Part shown: one piece after another, positions 1 to 9,283 of the stretch
Layout: each line of letters starts with the position of its first letter
Position numbering within the stretch: position 1 is the first letter of the stretch
Translations under genes and position numbers: made by a program
Notes under the pieces: generated by a model
What the model saw: only the letters and a program-made list of their open reading frames with translations
What the model was told of the DNA's origin: nothing
Databases searched by the model: none
DNA from: Bacteroidota bacterium
Lineage (GTDB): Bacteria; Bacteroidota; Bacteroidia; AKYH767-A; OLB10
Assembly (NCBI GenBank): GCA_018268195.1
Contig: JAFDWZ010000008.1
Coordinates: 1-35,326 of the forward strand
Reading direction: 5' to 3'
Length of the DNA: 35,326 bases

Positions 1-273
1 TTTAAAATCCTTCAGCCTTGTTCTTACCCTTTGCTCAGCGTTTTCTCTTACGGCACAGGTATTTATAAAAACAGCATCTGCCTCGCTCAATTCTCCCGTA
101 GTTACAAATCCTTCTTTGGCCAATATGGAAGCAACAATCTCACTGTCAGAAAAATTCATCTGGCAGCCATAACTTTCAAGGTAAAGTTTTCGCTTACCTT
201 CAGAAATGGTTCCCTCAAGGATAGTGGCTTCACCCTGTCTGCTTTCGTCAATTTGTTTTAATCCTGTTTGCAT
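1..273 (-). CDS. miaB: tRNA methylthiotransferase MiaB, N-terminal fragment (cut by window edge)
   Basis: This is the first 91 codons of a minus-strand gene that runs off the left edge. The family is the radical-SAM enzyme that methylthiolates i6A37 of tRNAs reading UNN codons. The visible part is the N-terminal UPF0004 domain: the motif [13 protein letters not shown] and the motif [12 protein letters not shown] each hold one cysteine of the auxiliary [4Fe-4S] cluster; the third cysteine and the radical-SAM CxxxCxxC would lie outside the window. The start is the ATG at 273, preceded by a well-formed divergent promoter. The frame stays open to base 1. The MiaB assignment rests on the YGCQMN/NTCAVRE pair; RimO or MtaB relatives are less likely. 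Confidence 0.9.
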   Translation of the reverse strand, partial: MQTGLKQIDESRQGEATILEGTISEGKRKLYLESYGCQMNFSDSEIVASILAKEGFVTTGELSEADAVFINTCAVRENAEQRVRTRLKDFK

Positions 274-360
274 CGTTAAATTTTGTTTGGCTTTACGGAA
301 GATTTATTATTAACAAAAAAAATGAAATTATGACAACCGTTTTACCTCTGAATAATCAGG

Positions 361-391
361 CAAAAGTACTTTAAAATCCGGATGCATACAA
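361..391 (-). promoter_or_regulatory. Bacteroidetes-type promoter for miaB
   Basis: Read on the minus strand, TTG (389-391) is followed by 20 bases and then TACTTTTG (361-368), a perfect match to TAnnTTTG. The spacing is within the range known for Bacteroidetes promoters. It would give a leader of about 80 nt for miaB. Confidence 0.6.
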
Positions 392-412
392 ATGTTCATT
401 TCAACAAACCAT

Positions 413-444
413 TTGGAAATAACGAAATGAAATGATTTAATTTG
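413..444 (+). promoter_or_regulatory. Probable topA promoter
   Basis: TTG at 413-415 is followed after 21 bases by TTAATTTG (437-444), one base off TAnnTTTG. Transcription would start near 450, a few bases before the topA ATG at 464. It is back-to-back with the miaB promoter. Confidence 0.45.
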
Positions 445-463
445 CGCCCTCTAAAAGAAAACG

Positions 464-3106
464 ATGGCAGATAATTTAGTGATAGTTGAATCACCGGCAA
501 AGGCAAAAACGATAGAAGGTTTCCTTGGAAAAGATTTTATTGTTAAGTCAAGTTATGGGCATGTACGCGATTTGGCAAAGGCAAATAATGGTGTCATCAT
601 CGAAAAAAATTTCGAACCACTTTATGAGATTAGTGAAGACAAGGAAAAGGTTATAAATGAACTTACCAAATTATCCAAAAAAGCAAAAACGGTTTGGTTG
701 GCAACGGATGAAGACCGTGAGGGAGAAGCTATATCATGGCACTTGTCAGAAGTTTTGGGGCTGAAGGAAAATGCTACTAACCGTATTGTGTTTCATGAAA
801 TTACCAAGGATGCAATATTAAATGCTATAAAATCGCCACGTAAAATTGACAAGCATCTCGTAGATGCACAGCAAGCACGAAGAATTCTCGACCGTTTAGT
901 GGGTTTTGAGCTTTCGCCTATATTATGGAGAAAGGTCAAACCATCATTATCTGCCGGTAGGGTACAGTCGGTTGCTGTTAGGTTGATAGTAGAGCGTGAG
1001 CGTGATATTGAAGCATTTAAAGTGGATTCATTTTACAGGGTGGTAGCCAACTTTATTGTAAAAGATAAAAGCGGCAATGTAAGCCTTTTGAAAGCTGAAC
1101 TGGATAAAAAATTTAAGACAGAAAAGGAGGCATCCGCCTTTCTTGAAAAACAAAAGGATGCCGAATTTACCATTGAATCGCTTGAAAAGAAACCGGCAAC
1201 ACGCAAACCTTCTGCACCATTTACTACTTCTACTTTGCAGCAGGAAGCTTCAAGGAAATTAGGATTCGCTGTAGCCACAACCATGAGCATTGCTCAGAAG
1301 TTGTACGAAAGCGGAAAAATAACCTACATGCGTACTGACTCTGTAAATTTATCAGAGCAGGCACTTGACAATGCTGCTAAAGAAATTAAATCCAATTACG
1401 GTGGTGCCTATCATCAGCAACGGCAATATCAAACCAAGTCAGCATCAGCACAGGAAGCACACGAAGCTATACGACCAACCAGCTTCAGCCGTTCGGTAAT
1501 CAGCGGAAGCCCCGGTGAACAGCGTTTATATGAATTGATTTGGAAACGAGCTATAGCTTCACAAATGGCTGATGCCCGGTTGGAAAGGACTATCGTAAAG
1601 GTGGTTACCAACAAATCATCTGAAAAATTTGTGGCAACAGGTGAAGTAATCATATTTGATGGATTCCTTAAAGTATATATGGAGTCAACCGATGATGATA
1701 ATGAAGAAGAGAATGATACCCTATTACCACCGATGGTTGTAGGTCAGAAATTAGGTTACGAAAATATCACCGCCACACAAAGATTTACTCAGCCTCCGGC
1801 ACGTTTTACCGAGGCAAGTCTTGTGAAAAAACTGGAAGAATTGGGTATAGGCCGACCCTCTACCTATGCACCAACCATATCAACCATACTAAAACGTGGT
1901 TATGTGATAAAAGAAGAGCGATCAGGCAAAGAGCGTCCCTATATTGTTCTTGAATTGAAAGCAGATAAGCTGAAAACTATTCCTAAGACCGAAATTACAG
2001 GCGCAGAAAAAAATAAAATTTATCCTACCGATACCGGTGTGGTGGTGAACGACTTTTTAGTTGAGTATTTTGGCGATATTCTCGATTTTAATTTCACTGC
2101 TGAAATTGAAAAGGAATTTGATGAGATAGCGGAAGGAAAAATGAAATGGAATAAAATGATTGCAGATTTTTATAAGCCATTTCATAAGAACGTAGAAAAT
2201 ACCATTGAAAAAAGTGAGCGTGCTACCGGTGAACGTGAATTAGGTAAAGACCCTAAAACAAAACGTAAAGTTATTGTGCGCCTCGGACGATTTGGCCCTA
2301 TGGCCGAAATAGTTGCTGAAAAGGAAAGCGACACACCGTTATATTCAAGCCTTCAGAAAGGGCAACGCCTGGAGACGATTACATTAGAAGAAGCACTTGA
2401 GCTATTCAAACTGCCACGCCAGTTGGGTGAGTATAAAGGCAAAGAAATTGTGGTTAACAATGGCAGATACGGACCTTATATTAAATATGGAGAAGAGTAC
2501 ATTTCTCTTCCCAAAGAAGAAGATCCGGTAACAATTGATTTGGATAGCATCAAGAGTATTATTGATGGGCCTCGTCTGCCAAGAGCATTAGGTGCCTACC
2601 AAGGACAGGATATTATCATTAACAAAGGACGCTTTGGTCCTTATATTAAATATGGAAGTGATTTTATTTCACTTCCCAAGGGAGAAGATCCTTTGGAAAT
2701 AGAATTGGAAACGGTTATAGAAATACTGAAAAAACCAAGGCTCCCAAGAAATGTTGGAGTACATGATGGGGTAGAAGTGATTATTGCCAAAGGAAGGTTT
2801 GGTCCCTATATTAAATACGGTGAATTATTTGTTGCACTAAAAAAGACGGACGACCCATTTGAGGTAACATTAGACAGACTGGTAGAGTTGATTGAAGAGA
2901 AAAAGTCGGGAGTGAGTGGAAAAACAACCTCAGGTGCTGCAAAATCTTCTAAAGGAAGTAAAACTTCGAAAAGTAGTGCAACATCTACAAAAGCAAAAAC
3001 GGCAGCAAAAAAGAAAGCTCCTGTAGCAAAGAAAAAAGCCCCTGTAGCAAAGAAGAAAGCTGCACCAACAGCAAAAAAGAAAACATCGAAATCGAGTAAG
3101 AAATAA
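464..3106 (+). CDS. topA: DNA topoisomerase I (type IA)
   Basis: The product relaxes negative supercoils by a transient 5'-phosphotyrosine break. The 880-residue protein starts with the Toprim domain (E9 in VIVESPAKAKT; D82, D84 and E86 in TDEDREGE). The catalytic tyrosine is Y288 in ITYMRTDS. Further on is GIGRPSTYAPT of the central domain. The C-terminal third has no zinc-finger cysteines; it carries four Toprim_C-type units marked by GRFGPM or GR[FY]GPYIKYG. The last ~65 residues are a Lys/Ala/Ser tail with APVAKKK repeats, like a histone H1 tail, presumably binding DNA. The stop is only 2 bases from the next ATG, so the two genes are probably co-transcribed. Confidence 0.97.
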   Translation: MADNLVIVESPAKAKTIEGFLGKDFIVKSSYGHVRDLAKANNGVIIEKNFEPLYEISEDKEKVINELTKLSKKAKTVWLATDEDREGEAISWHLSEVLGLKENATNRIVFHEITKDAILNAIKSPRKIDKHLVDAQQARRILDRLVGFELSPILWRKVKPSLSAGRVQSVAVRLIVERERDIEAFKVDSFYRVVANFIVKDKSGNVSLLKAELDKKFKTEKEASAFLEKQKDAEFTIESLEKKPATRKPSAPFTTSTLQQEASRKLGFAVATTMSIAQKLYESGKITYMRTDSVNLSEQALDNAAKEIKSNYGGAYHQQRQYQTKSASAQEAHEAIRPTSFSRSVISGSPGEQRLYELIWKRAIASQMADARLERTIVKVVTNKSSEKFVATGEVIIFDGFLKVYMESTDDDNEEENDTLLPPMVVGQKLGYENITATQRFTQPPARFTEASLVKKLEELGIGRPSTYAPTISTILKRGYVIKEERSGKERPYIVLELKADKLKTIPKTEITGAEKNKIYPTDTGVVVNDFLVEYFGDILDFNFTAEIEKEFDEIAEGKMKWNKMIADFYKPFHKNVENTIEKSERATGERELGKDPKTKRKVIVRLGRFGPMAEIVAEKESDTPLYSSLQKGQRLETITLEEALELFKLPRQLGEYKGKEIVVNNGRYGPYIKYGEEYISLPKEEDPVTIDLDSIKSIIDGPRLPRALGAYQGQDIIINKGRFGPYIKYGSDFISLPKGEDPLEIELETVIEILKKPRLPRNVGVHDGVEVIIAKGRFGPYIKYGELFVALKKTDDPFEVTLDRLVELIEEKKSGVSGKTTSGAAKSSKGSKTSKSSATSTKAKTAAKKKAPVAKKKAPVAKKKAAPTAKKKTSKSSKK

Positions 3107-3108
3107 GA

Positions 3109-4281
3109 ATGAATATCAGTGATTTTTTAAGACCTATTTCGCAGGAGGTTATTGACAATTTTAGCCAGGCACCTCCCGACTCATTATGGGCTATTGCTGA
3201 AAAATTTACAGAGGCTTCTCATTTCCCGTTTTTAAATAACACCAAAATTGCCATTGTAGGTATTGACGAAAACAGAGGGGCAGCTTCTGATTATGATGTG
3301 ACAAATGCCTCTGATAACATCAGAAAGAAACTGTATGAGTTGAAATTTCACGGCAATAAAGTGCAGATTGCTGACCTGGGAAATATAGTACTTGGAGTTA
3401 CTCTTGAAGACACTCATGCAGCTCTGACAGAAATTATTATTTCCTTGGTGCAGGCTAAAATTATTCCTGTGATAATTGGCGGTAGCCAGGATTTAACGGT
3501 TGCGCATTATAATGCCTATAAAAAATTAGATCAGATTATCAATATGGTAGGAGTTGATCCGCGATTTGACTTAGGTTTGCCTTCAGAACCATTGAGTTCC
3601 ATCACCTGGCTTGGAAATATTGTAATGGACCAGCCCAACCATTTATATAATTACAGCAATATTGCACACCAAACTTATTTCGTGGGCGACTATGCTGTAA
3701 ATATGATGGACAATCTCTACTTTGATACATATAGGCTGGGTGCGGTTAACGAGGATATTCGTGAAATAGAACCTATTGTAAGAAATGCTGATGTGCTGAC
3801 AGTTGATTTATCAGCCATAAGATACAGCGATGCAACAGGTGTTGTTAAACCTTCACCAAATGGCCTTGACGGTGAAGCAATATGCCAGATTATGTATTAT
3901 TCAGGCATGAGCGACAAACTCGAGGGAATTGGCATTTATGAATATGTGCCCGGAAAAGATAGGGAAGGAATGACTGCCACATTAATCGGGCAGATGATAT
4001 GGTATTTTATTGAAGGGTTTAGCAACAGAAAAAATGATTTACCTGACAGCAGCAGTGCACAATTTACCGTTTATAAGATAGCACTGAGAGAAAATAGTGA
4101 TGAAATTCACTTTCTGAAAAGTAATGTAACCGGTCGTTGGTGGATGGAAGTGCCTCTGAGCAAGGCTAAACGTAAATTAGACAGACATCAGCTTGTACCT
4201 TGCAGTTATGACGATTATCAGAAGGCTTGCCGGAACGAAATACCGGAACGATGGTGGCAGGCTTTGAAAAAATTATCTTAA
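3109..4281 (+). CDS. Arginase/formimidoylglutamase-fold protein, probably lacking the metal site
   Basis: The 390-residue protein follows the ureohydrolase family layout (arginase, agmatinase, formimidoylglutamase), enzymes that use two Mn ions to hydrolyse guanidino or formimino groups. The family motifs can be located but are altered: GGDHS is GGSQD (Q127 where the His ligand should be), DAHxD is DPRFD (D150 and D154 kept, R152 for His), and the SxDxD motif is VDLSA (D233 kept, S235 for Asp). The later glutamate appears as E278 in IYEYVP. Three of six usual ligands are therefore missing, and I infer loss of the classical activity. It is coupled to topA (2-base gap) and is followed by the T9SS cluster after 126 bases. 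Automatic annotation would probably call it HutG; I would not trust that function. Confidence 0.8.
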   Translation: MNISDFLRPISQEVIDNFSQAPPDSLWAIAEKFTEASHFPFLNNTKIAIVGIDENRGAASDYDVTNASDNIRKKLYELKFHGNKVQIADLGNIVLGVTLEDTHAALTEIIISLVQAKIIPVIIGGSQDLTVAHYNAYKKLDQIINMVGVDPRFDLGLPSEPLSSITWLGNIVMDQPNHLYNYSNIAHQTYFVGDYAVNMMDNLYFDTYRLGAVNEDIREIEPIVRNADVLTVDLSAIRYSDATGVVKPSPNGLDGEAICQIMYYSGMSDKLEGIGIYEYVPGKDREGMTATLIGQMIWYFIEGFSNRKNDLPDSSSAQFTVYKIALRENSDEIHFLKSNVTGRWWMEVPLSKAKRKLDRHQLVPCSYDDYQKACRNEIPERWWQALKKLS

Positions 4282-4320
4282 TTGTACTGAATATTAACGC
4301 ATTTATTGAAACAAAAAACT

Positions 4321-4328
4321 TAGGTTTG
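4321..4328 (+). promoter_or_regulatory. Possible -7 element before the porP-like gene
   Basis: TAGGTTTG is a perfect TAnnTTTG match 79 bases before the ATG at 4408. No TTG sits at the usual distance upstream (the nearest is 12 bases away), so the call rests on the -7 box and the intergenic position. Confidence 0.35.
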
Positions 4329-4407
4329 TAAGTAATTTCTTTTTTTGCTTACTTTACGGCCTTAAAAATTGAACAGACGTCAAATTAATTATCAACCTGA
4401 ATAGTAT

Positions 4408-5310
4408 ATGAAGAGACTTTTAACGGTCGTAGCTACTCTTGCAGCCTCAGCAACTTTTGCGCAACAGGATCCGCAATTTTCACAAAACATGTATAACCGA
4501 CTATTCCCTAATGCAGGGTATGCAGGTACCAGCGAAGCAATTTGCGGTACGCTGATATATCGTGATCAATGGGATAAATTTGGTGGAGGCCCAAAGACAG
4601 CAGTTTTTGGAATTGATGCACCGGTAAATGTTTTACATGGTGGCTTAGGACTTTCTGTGCTGACTGACCATCCGCTGAATCAGAAAAATCTGGATATTAA
4701 ATTATCATATTCATACCATCTGGATTTAGGTGCCGGTAAATTGGGCATAGGTCTTAGTGCCGGACTTTTGCAACGTGGCTATGGAAACGACTTTAACGCT
4801 ATAGACCCCGATGATCCATTGGTGAAATCAGGTACCGGTTCAAAATTTGATTTGGGTGCAGGGTTATATTATAACACCGATAAGTTTTATGTCGGAGCAT
4901 CAGCAACCCACCTCACCGGAGGGAAAATTGAATATTCCGATAATGCAAAAGTTGAAGTGAACCCCCATTACTATTTTATGGGAGGAATTAATTTCAACCT
5001 GACACCATCTCTTAAATTAGTACCATCGCTGTTTGTGAAATCAGACGCTAAAGAAACGCAGGCTGATATAAATGCAAACCTGCATATTAAAGACAGAGTT
5101 TGGGTGGGTGCATCATATCGCTTACAAGATGCCGTTGTTGTAATGGCAGGAATCAATATTATTGACAACCTTAAATTGGGATATTCTTATGACATCACCA
5201 CCTCTAAGTTGAAAGGATATCACAGCGGAACACACGAAATTATGTTGGGTTATTGCTATCAGATAAAACCAAAGGTGATTCCGGTATTAAGAAATGTAAG
5301 ATTCCTCTGA
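4408..5310 (+). CDS. Type IX secretion PorP/SprF family outer-membrane protein
   Basis: The 300-residue precursor has a signal peptide (to about residue 18, ATFA before QQDPQFSQ) and the family hallmark at the mature start: DPQFSQNMYNRLFPNAGYAG followed by RDQWDKFGGGPKT. The rest alternates short amphipathic beta-strand-like segments, as expected for a small outer-membrane barrel. PorP/SprF proteins act with the T9SS; SprF is needed for surface display of SprB, and others tether secreted proteins to the cell surface. The gene stands directly before gldK, the usual place for porP in this phylum. Bacteroidota genomes hold many paralogues, so porP versus sprF cannot be settled from sequence alone. 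Confidence 0.9.
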   Translation: MKRLLTVVATLAASATFAQQDPQFSQNMYNRLFPNAGYAGTSEAICGTLIYRDQWDKFGGGPKTAVFGIDAPVNVLHGGLGLSVLTDHPLNQKNLDIKLSYSYHLDLGAGKLGIGLSAGLLQRGYGNDFNAIDPDDPLVKSGTGSKFDLGAGLYYNTDKFYVGASATHLTGGKIEYSDNAKVEVNPHYYFMGGINFNLTPSLKLVPSLFVKSDAKETQADINANLHIKDRVWVGASYRLQDAVVVMAGINIIDNLKLGYSYDITTSKLKGYHSGTHEIMLGYCYQIKPKVIPVLRNVRFL

Positions 5311-5339
5311 TTTAAGATATTTATTGTTAATTAGTAACC

Positions 5340-5347
5340 TATCTTTG
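5340..5347 (+). promoter_or_regulatory. Possible -7 element before gldK
   Basis: TATCTTTG is a perfect TAnnTTTG match in the 144-base porP-gldK gap, about 108 bases before the gldK ATG. A TTG occurs only 13 bases upstream, shorter than usual. It suggests that gldKLMN can be transcribed apart from porP. Confidence 0.35.
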
Positions 5348-5454
5348 AAAAGCAGAGTATAAACAAGTTAGTATTTAAGCATATATATCAAGATAATATT
5401 TCCCAAATAATAACGTTTTAACCACGCATTCTCCAGTTACTAAACAGGTATAAA

Positions 5455-6717
5455 ATGAGAAAATTAATCTTCCCATTCTTCGCAATTATTTTATTAAGCA
5501 GTTGCGGAGGAGGTAACAAAGGCCAGTTGGTTGGTGCACTCGACCGTGAGCGCTGGTATCAGGCTGATCCGTATGGAATGGTATTTATTCCATCAGGCTC
5601 CTTCAATATGGGTCCAAGTGATCAGGACGTGCCTTACGCTATGGTAGCGCAAAGCAAAACCGTTTCTGTTCATGCATTTTATATGGACAATACGGAGATC
5701 ACCAATAATGAATACCGTCAGTTTGTAGAGTGGGTGCGCGACTCTTTAGCTCATCGTTTGATTGGAGGAGACCATTTAATTGAAGAAGGAGAATATGGCG
5801 AAAGAATTAACTGGAGGAAAAAAATTAAGTGGGATGATGAACAAAATGTTGAAACACTAGCAGAGTTATTCCTTCCTGAAAGTGAGCGTTTTTACAGACG
5901 TAAAGAAATTGATTCACGTAAATTGAACTTTGAATACTATTGGGTTGATTTGAAAGAAGCAGCTCAGAAATCAAACCGTGAACAAGGTATGACTGACCGT
6001 TCTGTATTCATCAAGAAAGATATTATCAATGTATATCCTGATACCTTAGCTTGGATACACGATTACACCTATTCGTTTAATGATCCGGTAACCAACATGT
6101 ATTTCTGGCATCCGGCTTATGATGATTATCCTGTAGTAGGTGTTACTTGGAAACAAGCAAGAGCATTTTGCGTATGGAGAACTCAACTGCTGAACAGTTA
6201 TCTTCAATCTAATGGCGAATCATTTGTACAAGATTTCCGTCTCCCTACAGAATCAGAGTGGGAGTATGCTGCACGCGGAGGACATGATTTAGCTCCTTAT
6301 CCATGGGGTGGTCCTTATATCCGCAACAGCCGTGGTTGCTTCCTTGGTAACTTTAAACCAATGCGTGGAAATTATCAGGATGACGGAGGATTTTACACTG
6401 TAAAAGTTACTTCTTACTGGCCCAATGACTATGGCTTGTACTGTATGTCAGGAAACGTGGCCGAATGGACGAGCAATGCTTATGACGAATCAGCTTATAA
6501 CTTTACACATGACCTGAATCCTGATTATTCTTACGATGCAAAAGATTCAGATCCGGTAGCGTTAAAACGTAAAGTTATTCGTGGTGGATCATGGAAGGAT
6601 GTAGGATATTTCCTTCAGACAGGTACCAGATCTTACGAGTATCAGGACACTGCAAAATGCTATGTTGGATTCCGTTGTGTGATGTCATTCTTAGGACGTG
6701 ACAAGGCAGACTTCTAA
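5455..6717 (+). CDS. gldK: T9SS ring lipoprotein GldK/PorK
   Basis: The 420-residue lipoprotein has a lipobox ending in LLSSC (C17) followed by a Gly-rich linker. The rest is a formylglycine-generating-enzyme-like (sulfatase-modifying factor) fold: VFIPSGSFNMG near residue 42, RLPTESEWEYAARGG near 262, CMSGNVAEWTS near 330 and VIRGGSWKD near 375, ending with GFRCVM. In the family, PorK/GldK forms with PorN/GldN a large periplasmic ring attached to the outer membrane and is not known to act as an enzyme. It is first of the gldKLMN series, all on one strand with gaps of 73, 49 and 38 bases. Confidence 0.95.
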   Translation: MRKLIFPFFAIILLSSCGGGNKGQLVGALDRERWYQADPYGMVFIPSGSFNMGPSDQDVPYAMVAQSKTVSVHAFYMDNTEITNNEYRQFVEWVRDSLAHRLIGGDHLIEEGEYGERINWRKKIKWDDEQNVETLAELFLPESERFYRRKEIDSRKLNFEYYWVDLKEAAQKSNREQGMTDRSVFIKKDIINVYPDTLAWIHDYTYSFNDPVTNMYFWHPAYDDYPVVGVTWKQARAFCVWRTQLLNSYLQSNGESFVQDFRLPTESEWEYAARGGHDLAPYPWGGPYIRNSRGCFLGNFKPMRGNYQDDGGFYTVKVTSYWPNDYGLYCMSGNVAEWTSNAYDESAYNFTHDLNPDYSYDAKDSDPVALKRKVIRGGSWKDVGYFLQTGTRSYEYQDTAKCYVGFRCVMSFLGRDKADF

Positions 6718-6790
6718 AACAAAATTTAATTTCATTAACAAACCAAATATTCAAATTTAACAACAACCAATTAAAATTTAAAAATCAATT

Positions 6791-7600
6791 ATGGGATTAG
6801 CTGAACTTACATCAGGTAAAGGGTACAAAAACTTTATGGCCAAACTTTATGGTTTAGGAGCATCAGTAGTACTTGTAGGAGCATTATTTAAAATTCAGCA
6901 CTGGGAAGGTGCAGGCATCATGCTTACTATCGGTCTTTTGACCGAGGCGGTTATTTTCTTTTTCTCTGCATTTGAACCACTTCACGAAGAAACAGATTGG
7001 TCACTCGTATATCCTGAACTTGCAGGTATGCACGACCCAAGCAGCTCGAAAGATAAAAAGAAGAAAGCTGATCCTGTAGCACAGGCTTTAGACAAAATGC
7101 TTTCTGACGCAAAAGTTGGCCCTGATTTAATTGCCAGCCTTGGTACAGGTCTTAAAACTCTAGGCGAAAACACCGCAAAAATGTCTGACCTTAGCAATGC
7201 TTCTGTAGCAACTAATGAGTATGTGAAAAATGTGAGTGCAGCTACTAAGTCAGTAGGCGAACTTTCAGTTTCCTATCAGAAGGCATCACAGGCAATGAGC
7301 AGTCTTTCAACAGCAAGTGATGATGTTAAGATGTACAATGAACAAGTACAACTTGCAGGCAAAAATTTAGGAGCACTTAATGCAGTATATGAACTGCAAC
7401 TTCAGGATTCAAATAGTCATCTTAAGCAGACTTCAAAATTCTATGATGGCATTAATCAATTAATGGCTAACCTTAACGAATCTTTGGACGATACGAAGAA
7501 ATATAAGGATGAAGTATCGAAACTTGCTAAGAACCTTAGCTCATTGAATACAGTTTATGGAAACATGCTGTCTGCAATGAACCTGAATCCAAATAAATAA
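6791..7600 (+). CDS. gldL: T9SS inner-membrane motor protein GldL/PorL
   Basis: The 269-residue protein has two N-terminal membrane helices (about 18-33 and 41-60) separated by the short loop KIQHWEGAG. Glutamate E52 lies inside helix 2, in GLLTEAVIFFF; a membrane glutamate here is central to proton use by the GldL5M2 motor in Flavobacterium. After the acidic FEPLHEETDW segment comes a cytoplasmic tail with a KDKKKKAD stretch and a Ser/Asn/Leu-rich coiled region with two similar blocks (YNEQVQLAGKNLGALNAVYE and YKDEVSKLAKNLSSLNTVYG). The length matches usual GldL. No Shine-Dalgarno is seen before the ATG. Confidence 0.95.
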   Translation: MGLAELTSGKGYKNFMAKLYGLGASVVLVGALFKIQHWEGAGIMLTIGLLTEAVIFFFSAFEPLHEETDWSLVYPELAGMHDPSSSKDKKKKADPVAQALDKMLSDAKVGPDLIASLGTGLKTLGENTAKMSDLSNASVATNEYVKNVSAATKSVGELSVSYQKASQAMSSLSTASDDVKMYNEQVQLAGKNLGALNAVYELQLQDSNSHLKQTSKFYDGINQLMANLNESLDDTKKYKDEVSKLAKNLSSLNTVYGNMLSAMNLNPNK

Positions 7601-7649
7601 TAGAAAATAATTCATTTAACCAACCAATTTTATTTAGAAATATTAAACT

Positions 7650-9245
7650 ATGGCGAGTGGTAAACTGACACCGCGGCAGAAGATGATTAACTTGATGTAT
7701 CTCGTGTTAACAGCTCTGCTTGCGCTTAACGTTTCGAAAGAAATTATTAACGCGTTTCTTACAATAGATGAGGGTATAACAGCTTCTAATAAAAACGTTA
7801 TCAAAAAAAATCAGCAGGTAATGGATGCTTTTGCAACAGCAGCACAGTCTGATGCAGTAAAAGCAAAACCTTTTCAGGAAAAAGCCCAGGAAGTACATAA
7901 AGCATCTGATGATCTTTATAAATACATGGAAGACCTGAAAGATGAAATGGTACGTAAAGTAGAAGGATTAGCACCTAATGCTCCCGTTCCTGCTCCTGCA
8001 GATATCAAAAAGAATGATGATTATGATATATCAACATTGGTGATGTGCGGAGATAAACAGGATGGTAAAGGCTTTAAAGGAACTGAGCTTAAGAAGAAAC
8101 TTGAAGATTTCAAGACAAAACTTAGCGGGTTTGTTGAAGACCCAAACTTAAAATCGCAAATCAATGAGTTGATAAACCTCAAAGATCCGGATCCGAAAAG
8201 CAAATTAGCTACAGAAGAAAAAAAGAAAACATGGGAAATGGCAACATTTTACCATACTCCTATTGTGGCAACTCTTGCAATGTTAAGTAAGTTACAGTCT
8301 GACGTTAAAACAGCTGAATCGCAGGTTAACAATTATCTGCTTTCACAGATTAATGCCAAGGATATGAAATTTACTGATGTAGAGCCTAAAGTTGTTGCTC
8401 CTACCAGTTATGTTCTCACAGGTCAGGATTATAAAGCAGACGTATTTCTTGCAGCTTTCAATAAAAGTTCTGATGCAGAAATTTTAGTAGGAGGGAAACC
8501 ACTCTCTGTAGAAAACGGAATGGGAAAATATGTAGATCGTCCAAGTTCGGAAGGTATCAAGAAATGGGGTGGAGTTATCAGAGTGAAAGACCCTGTTGAT
8601 CCTACCAAGGTAAAGGATTATCCTTTTGAAGCAGAATATATTGCTGCAAAACCTGCAGCTGTTATTTCTCCTACCAAAATGAACGTGTTTTATATTGGTC
8701 CTGACAACCCGGTATCTATTTCTGTACCCGGAGTACCCAATAATAAAGTATCTGCTTCAATATCAGGTGGAGGAGGAACGCTTTCAAAAGACCCTAAAGG
8801 TACAGGTGCTGACTATATAGTAAAAGTAACCACTCAGGGAGAAGCAACTATTTCTATCACAGCTGATATGGATGGAAAGAAAATCAATATGGGTGCAATG
8901 AAATTTCGTGTAAAAAGAGTTCCTGATCCTGTAGCTAAAATTGCAGGTAAAAAAGAAGGGCCTATGCAGAAAAATGCACTGATGGCACAAAGTGCTATTA
9001 TAGCTGAATTGGAAAATTTTGATTTCGAAATTTACTATAAAGTTACCAAGTTCAAAATGTCATTATACCCTAAAGGTAAAGACCCGGTTGAATTGGAAAG
9101 CAGCAGTAACATTATTAGTCCAGCAATGAAGGCTGCACTTGGAAAAGCAAGAGCAGGTGATAAGGTTTACTTTGAATATATCAAGGCTGTTGGACCTGAT
9201 GGAGGAACTCGTAGCATTTCAGGTATTAACTTTACATTACAATAA
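7650..9245 (+). CDS. gldM: T9SS motor/spanning protein GldM/PorM
   Basis: The 531-residue protein starts with the typical MASGKLTPRQKMINLMYLV, including R9, which pairs with the GldL membrane glutamate in known motor structures. One membrane helix covers roughly residues 13-27, and the remainder is periplasmic. In the family the periplasmic part is a dimer of four stacked domains that carries motion to the GldK/GldN ring. A helical stretch (about 40-110) comes first; beta-rich segments such as NVFYIGPDNPVSISVPGVP (near residue 345) mark the later domains. The length is close to described homologues. It is co-linear with gldL and gldN. Confidence 0.95.
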   Translation: MASGKLTPRQKMINLMYLVLTALLALNVSKEIINAFLTIDEGITASNKNVIKKNQQVMDAFATAAQSDAVKAKPFQEKAQEVHKASDDLYKYMEDLKDEMVRKVEGLAPNAPVPAPADIKKNDDYDISTLVMCGDKQDGKGFKGTELKKKLEDFKTKLSGFVEDPNLKSQINELINLKDPDPKSKLATEEKKKTWEMATFYHTPIVATLAMLSKLQSDVKTAESQVNNYLLSQINAKDMKFTDVEPKVVAPTSYVLTGQDYKADVFLAAFNKSSDAEILVGGKPLSVENGMGKYVDRPSSEGIKKWGGVIRVKDPVDPTKVKDYPFEAEYIAAKPAAVISPTKMNVFYIGPDNPVSISVPGVPNNKVSASISGGGGTLSKDPKGTGADYIVKVTTQGEATISITADMDGKKINMGAMKFRVKRVPDPVAKIAGKKEGPMQKNALMAQSAIIAELENFDFEIYYKVTKFKMSLYPKGKDPVELESSSNIISPAMKAALGKARAGDKVYFEYIKAVGPDGGTRSISGINFTLQ

Positions 9246-9271
9246 GAAGTCATATCATAAAAACAATAAGC

Positions 9272-9278
9272 AAGGAGG
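9272..9278 (+). promoter_or_regulatory. Perfect Shine-Dalgarno before gldN
   Basis: AAGGAGG sits 5 bases before the gldN ATG at 9284. Bacteroidota rarely use Shine-Dalgarno sites, and the other gld starts here have none, so gldN may be translated differently from its neighbours. Confidence 0.6.
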
Positions 9279-9283
9279 GTAAA

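Noticed and set aside
31..261. Plus-strand open frame of 76 codons at the left edge
   Set aside because: It is the antisense of the miaB fragment, which has recognisable MiaB motifs in the other strand.
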